Source: Diorhabda sublineata
Lineage: Eukaryota; Arthropoda; Insecta; Coleoptera; Chrysomelidae
Direction of reading: 5' to 3'
DNA length: 64,000 nt
Assembly (NCBI RefSeq): GCF_026230105.1
Contig: NC_079479.1
Location: forward strand, 32,891,385 to 32,955,384
Shown here: in pieces, positions 10,957 to 22,290 of the stretch
Numbering within the stretch: the first letter of the stretch is position 1
Layout of the letters: every line of letters begins with the position of its first letter
Notes under the pieces: generated by a model
The model's database searches: none
Told to the model about the DNA's origin: nothing
The model's input: the letters and a program-made list of their open reading frames with translations, nothing else
Program-made: the position numbers and the translations under genes

Positions 10957-13900
10957 CATTTTCAAAAAATCATATCTACCAAAATAATGGGTGTATTGAG
11001 TTGTAGTTATAGATAATTCTTAATTTAGATAAGATTCAACTGGAAAAAAATCAGCAACTCGCTAGCTCAACCATTATCGATAATACGTATCAACAAATAT
11101 CGATATGAAACTTACGCATTTTCACAAAATCATATCTACCAAAATAATGGGTGCATTGAGTTCAAATTCTAGATAAGTCTTAATTCAGGTAAGATTCAAC
11201 TGGAAAAAAATCAGCAACTCCCTAGTTCAACCATTATCGAAAATACGTATCAACAAATATCGATATGAAACATACCCATTTTCAAAAAATCATATCTACC
11301 AAAATAATGGGTGCATTGAGTTGAAATTCTAGAGAAGGCTTAATTTAGATGAGATTCAACTGGAAAAAAATCAGCAACTCGCTAGTTCAACCATTATCGA
11401 AAATACGTATCAACAAATATCGATATGAAACATACCCATTTTCAAAAAATCATATCTACCAAAATAATGGGTGTATTGAGTTGTAGTTATAGATAATTCT
11501 TAATTTAGATAAGATTCAACTGGAAAAAAATCAGCAACTCGCTAGCTCAACCATTATCGATAATACGTATCAACAAATATCGATATGAAACTTACGCATT
11601 TTCACAAAATCATATCTACCGAAATAATGGGTGCATTGGGTTGAAATTCTAGATAAGTCTTAATTCAGGTAAGATTCAACTGGAAAAAAATCAGCAACTC
11701 GCTAGCTCAACCATTATCGATAATACGTATCAACAAATATCGATATGAAACATACCCATTTTCAAAAAATCATATCTACCAAAATAATGGGTGCATTGAG
11801 TTCAAATTCTAGAGAAGGCTTAATTCAGGTAAGATTCAACTGGAAAAAAATTAGCGACTCGCTTAGCTCAACCATTATCGATAATACGTATCAACAAATA
11901 TCGATATGAAACATTCCCATTTTCAAAAAATCATATCTACCAAAATAATGGGTGTATTGAGTTGTAGTTATAGATAATTCTTAATTTAGATAAGATTCAA
12001 CTGGAAAAAAATCAGCAACTCGCTAGCTCAACCATTATCGATAATACGTATCAACAAATATCGATATGAAACTTACGCATTTTCACAAAATCATATCTAC
12101 CAAAATAATGGGTGCATTGAGTTCAAATTCTAGATAAGTCTTAATTCAGGTAAGATTCAACTGGAAAAAAATCAGCAACTCCCTAGTTCAACCATTATCG
12201 AAAATACGTATCAACAAATATCGATATGAAACATACCCATTTTCAAAAAATCATATCTACCAAAATAATGGGTGCATTGAGTTGAAATTCTAGAGAAGGC
12301 TTAATTTAGATGAGATTCAACTGGAAAAAAATCAGCAACTCGCTAGTTCAACCATTATCGAAAATACGTATCAACAAATATCGATATGAAACATACCCAT
12401 TTTCAAAAAATCATATCTACCAAAATAATGGGTGTATTGAGTTGTAGTTATAGATAATTCTTAATTTAGATAAGATTCAACTGGAAAAAAATCAGCAACT
12501 CGCTAGCTCAACCATTATCGATAATACGTATCAACAAATATCGATATGAAACTTACGCATTTTCACAAAATCATATCTACCGAAATAATGGGTGCATTGG
12601 GTTGAAATTCTAGAGAAGTCTTAATTTAGGTAAGATTCAACTGGAAAAAAATCAGCAACTCGCTAGTTCAACCATTATCGAAAATACGTATCAACATATA
12701 TCGATATGAAACATACGCATTTTCAAAAAATCATATATACCAAAATAATGGGTGCATTGAGTTCAAATTCTAGATAAGTCTTAATTCAGGTAAGATTCAA
12801 CTGGAAAAAAATCAGCAACTCGCTAGTTCAACCATTATCGAAAATACGTATCAACAAATATCGATATGAAACATACCCATTTTCAAAAAATCATATCTAC
12901 CAAAATAATGGGTGCATTGAGTTGAAATTCTAGAGAAGGCTTAATTTAGATGAGATTCAACTGGAAAAAAATCAGCAACTCGCTAGTTCAACCATTATCG
13001 AAAATACGTATCAACAAATATTGATATGAAGCATACCCATTTTCAAAAAATCATATCTACTAAAATAATGGATGCATTGAGTTCAAATTCTAGATAAGTC
13101 TTAATTCAGGTAAGATTCAACTGGAAAAAAATCAGCAACTCGCTAGCTCAACCATTATCGCTAATACGTATCAACAAATATCGATATGAAACATACCCAT
13201 TTTCAAAAAATCATATCTACCAAAATAATGGGTGCATTGAGTTCAAATTCTAGATAAGTCTTAATTCAGGTAAGATTCAACTGGAAAAAAATCAGCAACT
13301 CGCTAGTTCAACCATTATCGAAAATACGTATCAACAAATATCGATATGAAACATACCCATTTTCAAAAAATCATATCTACCAAAATAATGGGTGCATTGA
13401 GTTCAAATTCTAGATAAGTCTTAATTCAGGTAAGATTCAACTGGAAAAAAATTAGCGACTCGCTTAGCTCAACCATTATCGATAATACGTATCAACAAAT
13501 ATCGATATGAAACATTCCCATTTTCAAAAAATCATATCTACCAAAATAATGGGTGTATTGAGTTGTAGTTATAGATAATTCTTAATTTAGATAAGATTCA
13601 ACTGGAAAAAAATCAGCAACTCGCTAGCTCAACCATTATCGATAATACGTATCAACAAATATCGATATGAAACTTACGCATTTTCACAAAATCATATCTA
13701 CCAAAATAATGGGTGCATTGAGTTCAAATTCTAGATAAGTCTTAATTCAGGTAAGATTCAACTGGAAAAAAATCAGCAACTCCCTAGTTCAACCATTATC
13801 GAAAATACGTATCAACAAATATCGATATGAAACATACCCATTTTCAAAAAATCATATCTACCAAAATAATGGGTGCATTGAGTTGAAATTCTAGAGAAGG

Positions 13901-14639
13901 CTTAATTTAGATGAGATTCAACTGGAAAAAAATCAGCAACTCGCTAGTTCAACCATTATCGAAAATACGTATCAACAAATATCGATATGAAACATACCCA
14001 TTTTCAAAAAATCATATCTACCAAAATAATGGGTGCATTGAGTTCAAATTCTAGATAAGTCTTAATTCAGGTAAGATTCAACTGGAAAAAAATTAGCGAC
14101 TCGCTTAGCTCAACCATTATCGATAATACGTATCAACAAATATCGATATGAAACATTCCCATTTTCAAAAAATCATATCTACCAAAATAATGGGTGTATT
14201 GAGTTGTAGTTATAGATAATTCTTAATTTAGATAAGATTCAACTGGAAAAAAATCAGCAACTCGCTAGCTCAACCATTATCGATAATACGTATCAACAAA
14301 TATCGATATGAAACTTACGCATTTTCACAAAATCATATCTACCAAAATAATGGGTGCATTGAGTTCAAATTCTAGATAAGTCTTAATTCAGGTAAGATTC
14401 AACTGGAAAAAAATCAGCAACTCCCTAGTTCAACCATTATCGAAAATACGTATCAACAAATATCGATATGAAACATACCCATTTTCAAAAAATCATATCT
14501 ACCAAAATAATGGGTGCATTGAGTTGAAATTCTAGAGAAGGCTTAATTTAGATGAGATTCAACTGGAAAAAAATCAGCAACTCGCTAGTTCAACCATTAT
14601 CGAAAATACGTATCAACAAATATTGATATGAAGCATACC
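10957..14639. repeat. Higher-order domain 2 of the 160-bp satellite
   Basis: A different 480-bp block occurs here. It consists of a monomer with GTGTATTGAGTTGTAGTTAT, a monomer with CTTACGCATTTTCACAAAATC ending in CAGCAACTCCCTAG, and a third with AGAGAAGGCTTAATTTAGATG. Blocks start at 10957, 11918, 13519 and 14160. The first two lie in a larger six-monomer repeat of 961 bp, running from 10957 into the monomer at 11597 and again from 11918 into the monomer at 12558. The repeat of that unit breaks inside a monomer, at about 12610, rather than at a monomer edge. Some domain-1 A-type monomers reappear at 13038 and 14640, which indicates exchange between the domains. Confidence 0.85.
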
Positions 14640-15750
14640 CATTTTCAAAAAATCATATCTACTAAAATAATGGATGCATTGAGTTCAAATTCTAGATAAG
14701 TCTTAATTCAGGTAAGATTCAACTGAAAAAAAATCAGCAACTCGCTAGCTCAACCATTATCGATAATACGTATCAACAAATATCGATATGAAACTTACGC
14801 ATTTTCACAAAATCATATCTACCAAAATAATGGGTGCATTGAGTTGAAATTCTAGAGAAGTCTTAATTTAGATGAGATTCAACTGGAAAAAAATCAGCAA
14901 CTCGCTAGTTCAACCATTATCGAAAATACGTATCAACATATATCGATATGAAACATACGCATTTTCAAAAAATCATATATACCAAAATAATGGGTGCATT
15001 GAGTTCAAATTCTAGATAAGTCTTAATTCAGGTAAGATTCAACTGAAAAAAAATCAGCAACTCGCTAGCTCAACCATTATCGATAATACGTATCAACAAA
15101 TATCGATATGAAACTTACGCATTTTCACAAAATCATATCTACCAAAATAATGGGTGCATTGAGTTGAAATTCTAGAGAAGTCTTAATTTAGGTAAGATTC
15201 AACTGGAAAAAAATCAGCAACTCGCTAGTTCAACCATTATCGAAAATACGTATCAACAAATATCGATATGAAACTTACGCATTTTCAAAAAATCATATCT
15301 ACCAAAATAATGGGTGCATTGAGTTGAAATTCTAGAGAAGGCTTAATTTAGATGAGATTCAACTGGAAAAAAATCAGCAACTCGCTAGTTCAACCATTAT
15401 CGAAAATACGTATCAACAAATATCGATATGAAACATACCCATTTTCAAAAAATCATATCTACCAAAATAATGGGTGCATTGAGTTCAAATTCTAGATAAG
15501 TCTTAATTCAGGTAAGATTCAACTGGAAAAAAATTATCGACTCGCTTAGCTCAACCATTATCGATAATACGTATCAACAAATATCGATATGAAACATACC
15601 CATTTTCAAAAAATCATATCTACCAAAATAATGGGTGTATTGAGTTGTAGTTATAGATAATTCTTAATTTAGATAAGATTCAACTGGAAAAAAATCAGCA
15701 ACTCGCTAGCTCAACCACTATCGATAATACGTATCAACAAATATCGATAT

Positions 15751-16555
15751 ACTCCGTCACTATTTATTAATACATATCATTTGAATATATAACGAATTTT
15801 AAATGAAATAATTTGAATATTTTTCGATGAAACTGAAGATAAAGGATCTTCAAAAAATAAAATCGAATCGAATAGAGCGCGATATCAACCGAGAAATAAA
15901 CAAAAAATTATCTTGTAAATCTGTTTTTATCTAGATGCGAAATTGGCGTAACAATGACCGATCGAACCGAAACCGGAAGAAGCATCTTCAAAAGATCAGA
16001 AAATAGAGATAAGCGATACCGTTTATATATTTAAACTGTTCTCAAATACGAATCGTTGCATAAATTAACTTCAAAACAGAAAGGTACAAGAAGTACGATA
16101 CAGGAAACTATAAAACAATTTAATAACATATTTAAGTGCTGTTGCTGAAATATAAAACAATGGGAAGTATTATTTGTTCTGAGTCAGGTGGTCGCGCCAT
16201 TTTATATATACGGAAAAAAATAATAAACGTTGTGTGTATATCACTGGTATTTATTAGGTATTGTTCGTGGGAGTATAACGAATCGTTTTTTTTTTCCCGA
16301 TAAAGGATGTTGATATAATTATTAATAACACTCTCTAATTCACTATAATAACCAGCTACTATCGGTTGAAAATACATTGTTCTTTGTTTCTACTGGGAAT
16401 ATTTATCTCTTCTTCATCTACTACTGGCTTTATTTTAGTGACAGTACGTTGAAATATCATTTCCTATATTAATTATAGGGCACCAGTATATGTTACTGTT
16501 TTAAATAAATAATTAGGTTAATTAATACGGATGAAATTTGAAAATGGTCCGACAC
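15751..16555. other. Non-coding right flank of the satellite
   Basis: The monomer sequence ends abruptly at 15750 and an unrelated A+T-rich sequence follows. I see no terminal repeat, target-site duplication or gene. Short open runs on the minus strand (for example 16132-16377) have no recognisable domain. Confidence 0.45.
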
Positions 16556-17020
16556 TTAGGTTGATAATTCAGCAGACCTTCTCTGGTTATAGTTTCCTTG
16601 AAAAATCTCAGCTCCTCTAGCTTGTTTCAATAATTCTATTGTTCTGTAGCTGATACCACAGAAGGGTTCAGGCCCCATGAAGGGCTTTTCTGCTCCCGGT
16701 GTGCCTCGGAATCCATAGCAGGGTTTATTTTTCTTGTCTAGCTCGTTTAATCCCAAGCCAGTTTGAATTGTATGCTCAAATCTTCTAGATTGAACTGGAC
16801 TAAATTTCTGCTTGAAAATTGCTTGTGTTACTCAGGCTTTCAGATATTTTTGGGCCCGTTCACTCCAATTCCAGTTTGGTATGCTTCTTTAGATCCATCC
16901 GTATACCATTTAATGGCATTTCTGTGCTTTTCTTGATGATATTTTGATCCCATTTACTTCTAAAGCTTAGTATTGAGGTAAATTTTTTCTCAAAGCTAAA
17001 CTTTTTCGATACATCATCCC
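16556..17020 (-). pseudogene. LINE ORF2 RNase H domain relic
   Basis: On the minus strand the sequence reads KWYTDGSKE (about 16909 down to 16885), then GIGVNGP, and after a stop-containing stretch KPFMGPEPFCGISYRTIE (about 16700-16630). WYTDGSK carries the first catalytic aspartate of the RNase H fold, and FIGPEPFCGI is a conserved block after the RNase H domain of insect Jockey-clade LINEs. Upstream, KFSFEKKFTSI and KWDQ fit the linker before RNase H. At least two stops (after PKNI and KPE) and frame changes between the two blocks show it is dead. It is oriented opposite to the LINE at 18080. Confidence 0.75.
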
Positions 17021-18079
17021 GAGACTTGTCTCAGGTTAAGTACTTAGCATGCAATATTTTTATATTAATTCGATATACTTGTCTGAACATTTTTTCGACT
17101 TATGAAACAAGAAAAAGTCTCACGGGGCCAAATCTGGAGAATACAATGACAGAAAATCCAGAGCTGGAATTTTAGACATAGAATCGATTGAAACAATCGA
17201 AATAACTCTACACGATTATGTAAAACAGATGATAAACCTCTCATTAACACTTCTGTCTTCTGTTTTATTAATTTTTACTTTTGTCAAGGATAATAGATAT
17301 TTGTGCTGTGACTTATTTTAATTTCAAACATCAACATCGATGATGAATATATGCAAAAACATAATGGAGCAAGAATGCAGATGGTAGTTTGCAATTAAAT
17401 CATTAAAATACTGTCTTATAGTAGCTGCACAATAAAATTTAAAGAAATCTTCGGTAAAACGAGATCCGGAGAGGGAACGCCTCCTTCCAAAGATAAAATA
17501 TAAAAGGCGTACAAAGCAAGTGATCAAATCCCAACATTTATTCCGGTTAATTGGAACGCAAATTATATGGAACACAATAAATTAGATACCTAAGTATTAT
17601 TTAATTACATATGTTGAGTTGTTACTTTGTATAAACTAGATTTTCTGGCATCCTATTACTAATTATAATTAAATTTAATTGCAGCGTGTGTTTTTGATAA
17701 GATCAGGTGGCGGAGTACGAGAGTTTGTCTATCAGTAAAAGCGAAACGTGTATTTAATAGATGTAGATTGAAGATTACGGATAGGTAAATAAAAACTAAC
17801 CAGGTGACCTGCGGAAACATAATTTATTATAGTAGATTTAGAGATAAGTTGTGTAAAATATTAGATTAGAAAATTAATAACTCAAAATTATTTTTGAAAT
17901 TTTGAAAATGACTTTCAAATAACTATAGACGTATAAACTACCTTTAACCTCAAAATCTTGAAATATTTCGAGTCTATCATCGACCATGGCCTATGTCACC
18001 AACGATGGACTGAAGCTACAGAAAAATATGGGGAATCCAGAGCAATCGCACTGCACCATATCGCTTTTAATGAGTTTAG
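17021..18079. other. Non-coding stretch, no assignable feature
   Basis: Several open runs of 60-80 codons on the minus strand (17065-17250, 17324-17575) lack any recognisable motif. The run beginning at 17986 on the plus strand becomes LINE-like only from about 18086. Confidence 0.4.
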
Positions 18080-18500
18080 CATGCCAACCAACTCTTTCTT
18101 CTGATCTTGAAAACATTCTGGAGTGGAATAAAAGCAATCTGATTGAGTTTAATGCAGCAAAGACCCAGCTCACATTCGTTCATTTTTGGGGAATTGCTCA
18201 TAGATTTGGTGCTCGTCTCCAAAGTATACCCTAAGGATGCTCGACCCAATACAGTAAAGATCAATTCGACGTATAGACGATCCAGAGTTGACCAGAAACT
18301 CGGACAGCTTAGAGCATAGAAAAGAAGTGAGATTGGGATCACTCTGATTTTCTGAGCTGTCCAATATAATCACATCTAGAACAGTATGTGCAAGATCTAC
18401 TCGATGAGTAGATATAGCGTGTTTATCAAACACTACAATCTACAGAAGTTGAAGATCAATATCCACAGGCTACCCACACAGCAAGCACTACTCGAGTGAT
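18080..18500 (+). pseudogene. Jockey-like LINE reverse transcriptase, 3' relic
   Basis: LSSDLENILEWNKSNLIEF followed by NAAKTQ (about 18097-18172) is the segment after the YADD site in Jockey-clade LINEs, whose usual form is DL..I..W...N.V.FNA.KTQ. After a gap, another frame reads SIRRIDDPELTRN, SLEHRKEV, LSNIITSRTV and ARSTR (about 18255-18405). These match the region just before the C-terminus in the same clade (SLEHRR.V, SELS.I.P.R, RSTR). The connector between the two parts is missing, so there is an internal deletion, with stops in both parts. Confidence 0.7.
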
Positions 18501-20149
18501 TCGTTTTTACATAAAAAAAAAATGTTTCACAACTTTATCGATTTGGTGTCATTTTTACTGCATGTCACTTGCACTCCTAGGAAGAAATTTAATTACTTAA
18601 GTATTAATAACCAAATAAACGTTAGATAAATTATCAGATTGATTAGAGTGTGGAAAATTAATCTTTTCGTCTTTTGTGGTGAATTACGTACAAGTCTTAC
18701 ATCCGATTATGAGGAAAGCGATAAAATATAATAACAAGCAGGCTATTAAGAAAAAAAAAGCGAATATTTGAATCAATTACAAGATATACCTTATTTCGAT
18801 AAAAGGATTGAGGATATAGGATGTAGTGAATTTGAACAGATCAGTTGATGAAAATTCCTAAGGTCCTTCTCACACATACATAATTTTTGTGTAAAGAGAG
18901 AAAGAAATGCTTCATTGTCAAATAATTGTGGATAAAGCTTGTAAAAAACTAACACAAATAACTAAATAAAATCACAAATAAAATATTACATTACATTCAA
19001 ACCTTGTTGAACAGATAATCTACTATTTATTAGTGAACCGTCACAGAGCCGTTTATGTGTGAAAAGGGCCTAATATTAGTTCTCCATCAAACACACAAAA
19101 CACATCGAGAAACCTTTTCAGAATTGATGAAGATTGATACGTTTTAGTACCAAAATAATACACAATAGACGTGTATTAAAATCTTAACAAAGTTCGATTA
19201 ATGAATATTTATATCACACAAGTGAACCGTTTCCGTTCGTATTTCTCAATAATCTCCATATAATCCGCATTCTTAACGTAGCAAATAATATTGTTTTATC
19301 ACAAATGAACCATAGTTTGATTTATAACAATGAACAATCTAAAAATATCTTTCATTATTATACTGTTGTGGGTACAAGCAGTTGACGATGTTCTCGTCCA
19401 ACTAGTCATGTTTGAATAGATCGTACAAATCATGATTTAGCAGTAATCGTGATTCAATACTTCGAATCGGTAAACTTTCTATCGAATTATATGGAAATGA
19501 TATTGTCATAAAATCGAGACAACAAAAACATGAACGGTAGATAACGAAATTGATCATAAAAATACTATGGGGGAATATTGTTTAATGCATGTAATCGAAT
19601 ATACGTCGAGTTTGAAACGGCGTGTCATTAAAAGTTAAATTTAATAATCTATTTTAATACGTTATTTTTATGTAGGATACGGTACTACTAGAAATTTTAT
19701 TTTGTCGTAATTAAAAAATTCAACCGTGATGCAATTATGTCCTATAATGAACAATTTCAAATATTTTGCACAATTTCGCACTCTTCCATCACAGTAATCT
19801 ACGGGCCATGTGCGCTGATGCCAGCTTGAAGATTTTTGTCGTAAATTAAGGGAAACATTGAGAAAATATTCACAATCAAACTTTTTCGTTATACACTTTA
19901 AAAGTTATTTTAATTTATATTTGAAATAAGGGAAAAATTCATAATATCGGTATCACTAACTGTATTTTTTTAAGTATTTGGTGTTGAAGATTCTGAATTT
20001 AAGTAATTAAATTTCATGCGTTAATAACATGGTCGAAAATATTTCTTTTTTCGTAATAACTACTCAAACACTAGAAATATTAAAAAAGGTATCTGTTGAA
20101 TTATGAATCTATGATGGAACCGCCCCAACATTTTTCAAAATGATTGGCC
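18501..20149. other. Non-coding stretch, nothing recognised
   Basis: About 1.6 kb of A+T-rich sequence without a coding motif, RNA gene, tandem repeat or terminal inverted repeat that I can see. Confidence 0.45.
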
Positions 20150-20445
20150 CAAATATGACGTAGATATTCACCAAATATTCGTGGATTTTAGACAGTTCAT
20201 ACGTTTAGTGAAAGCCACAATAAGTAAGACACTAATATATCTGGTATTAACCGGATTCCATACGAACAGAATGATCCAGAACATTACAAGAGTATCAGAT
20301 TTCATATACCTGGGTGTACCTAACCACTGATGTGTGTAGTTCATACCATAAAGATGAAAATTCACACTGCAAAGCCACTGATATAACAATTTGATATGGT
20401 TTATTTCAATCCCGTTTGCTATTGATAATTTCAATAGAATCTAAC
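20150..20445 (+). pseudogene. Internally deleted RTE-like LINE reverse transcriptase fragment
   Basis: From about 20174 the frame reads IFVDFRQFIRLVK, which corresponds to the FIDFKQAYDS block (first catalytic aspartate region) of RTE-like reverse transcriptases. About 100 bases later the same region reads TRVSDFIYLGVP, matching the V..F.YLGV segment that normally lies more than 100 residues further on. The palm with the YADD site is therefore missing, and the piece looks like a product of internal deletion. The ends are not definable and stops follow YLGV quickly. Confidence 0.55.
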
Positions 20446-21814
20446 ATTGATTGGCTCCTTAGAAGGAAATTCTGATCAAAAAAAGCGAATTTTCACTAAA
20501 ATTCGGGCAGGAACGTCTGCTAGTGCCTAATGTTTAAAAAAGTCTTGCTTCATTATGCATACATTCCAAAATTTCAAACCAAAAGTTACAAAAAACTTTT
20601 ACAATATCATTTAGTACAAAATTACTAATTTTTATTATATCAACTAGTTGTATCTACTGCAAAAACTTGGTAAGAGTCCTATCAATGAATTGATTTCATT
20701 TTGAAAAACATTTTCAGACCATTATGTATACAGGGTGTTACAGAAACGAGGGGTAGTCGTATGAGAGATTCAAGATGTGATCTTACAAAAGTAAACAATA
20801 AAGTCATACAAATACTCGAAATGAAAGTTAGAATATTCGCTATTTGTATATTAATGCTATTGAAATAGTTTATTTAAAGAATAAAATAATAGAAATAAGA
20901 GATTTTTGGTATAGACCAAGCTAAAAATGGAGTTTATACGCTTCAAATATTTACATGAAACTTCTGACCAAACACTAGACGTTGACAATTTGTATAGAGT
21001 GTAGTAAATCTAGATAATATGAAAACGGTAGCTCGTTCAACCTCTCTTCGGTCTGAGTAAACCCGGTCAACGCGCATTAATTATATACCATTGACGTTAA
21101 TTAGTTATGGCGACACTATGTGTGTATTTATATAATTATTATATTGTACTCGGCTTGGTACTCGACCATACACGACCATCATAATTTAATTAAGGCAATA
21201 TATATTCGATTTCATGCAAATACGGTAATGGCAGTGTTTTCTGTTATGGAAGAATTATGGGGAGGAGGTGTGGCGAATCGACCATTACAACCATAATTGT
21301 TTAGCCGAAAAACTTCAATCAAAAGTCATCCAAAGAGTTGAATATACAATATAAAATAAATTGCATTTAATATATTTTGTGCACTTATTTTTGAATAACT
21401 GGATATTCCTTTATTTTGCAATCGATTAGAATAGAAAATTACGATGAATTATCTTATTAAAAACAATGTACAAATATGAGATAAGAATGAATCTTCTTCA
21501 AAGTAATGCAATGAGAGTATTCCTTGCAATGCCTTCACGATAATTTCTGACTTTTTTGTATGGTTTGGCTTCACTATAACTTAAAGTTTATTTCATTCTG
21601 TGAGAGTTAATGGATTTCTTTCTGTTCAATCTCTGTCTATATCAATTTCAAACTGAATGTTATCAGCCACATCGTCCTAATTTCAGTTATTGATTGGTAA
21701 CAACAATTCGGTGATGAAAACTATTGCACAACATAACATTGATTGTACGACAGGAATCATTTCTTAAAGAATTTATTACTAACGTCTGAAATTTTCTTCA
21801 AGAGCAATACAATC
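20446..21814. other. Non-coding stretch
   Basis: No gene. TACAGGGTGTTAC at about 20729 is of the same type as the sequences flanking the satellite at 8158 and 8316. Such motifs are commonly the edges of repeats, but I cannot delimit an element here. Confidence 0.35.
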
Positions 21815-22290
21815 ATTCTAACGATTCTCTAACTTCTCGATGTCGTGTTTGTACAAGTATTTGTCTTTTGCCTCATAATCAATTTTAGTTTCAGCGATTT
21901 CTTCTTCATTTGAGTAGAATTTCTTATCGACAACCATTTTTTTTTGAGATAAGCGAATAGCCAGTAGTCACTGGGGCAGATCTGGACTATAAGGTGGATG
22001 AAGAAGATATTCGAGGTGTAATTCGTTCAAGTTAACCATCGTTGTCATCAATTTGTGAATCTAAGCGTTGTCTTAGTGAAACAGTGGTTGTTTCTTCGAC
22101 ATATGAGGCCCTTTTTACTTAATTTTTGCATTCAAACTATCCAACAACTCTATTTAGTATTCGCTATTAATTGTCTCTTCCTTTTGGATGAACAATATTC
22201 CGAACGCATCCAAAAATACTAAAGCCATAACCTTCCGCTGACTGTTATGCCTCTGGACGTGGTATACGAGCTGCAATACATTCAGATGAT
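21815..22290 (-). pseudogene. Mariner-type transposase relic, C-terminal half
   Basis: On the minus strand the order is KVMALVFLDAFGI, then EETINSEY, FH followed by a stop and DNA (a TAA replaces the Gln codon of the FHQDNA motif, second catalytic Asp), PPYSPDL, a frameshift, SDYWLFAYLKK (third catalytic Asp in SDYW), KKFYSNEEEIAE and KYLYKHDIEKLENR ending at about 21821. These are mariner DD34D motifs in the right order. The loss of bases at the SPDLAPSD site and the stop before DNA show it is dead. The N-terminal helix-turn-helix half is not recognisable upstream of about 22290. Confidence 0.8.

Larger units (their letters stand above)
8396..15750. repeat. 160-bp satellite DNA array, 46 monomers
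   Basis: The phrase CATTTTCAAAAAATC recurs every 160 bp from 8396 to 15601. There are 45 full intervals totalling 7,205 bp, which is 45 x 160 plus 5, and the five extra bases are accounted for by five monomers with GCTTAGC instead of GCTAGC (just before 10957, 11918, 13519, 14160 and 15601). The 46th monomer stops after 150 bp at ATATCGATAT (15741-15750), where unrelated sequence starts abruptly. Each monomer carries the palindromes ATACGTAT and ATATCGATAT about 20 bp apart. There are no spacers, no coding frame and no inserted element. The monomer length is close to nucleosomal, as in many insect satellites. Whether it is centromeric cannot be told from this window. Confidence 0.97.

Noticed and set aside
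8396..15750. CRISPR-like array
   Set aside because: The repeats are directly adjacent 160-bp units with no unique spacers, in a eukaryotic setting. It is a satellite.
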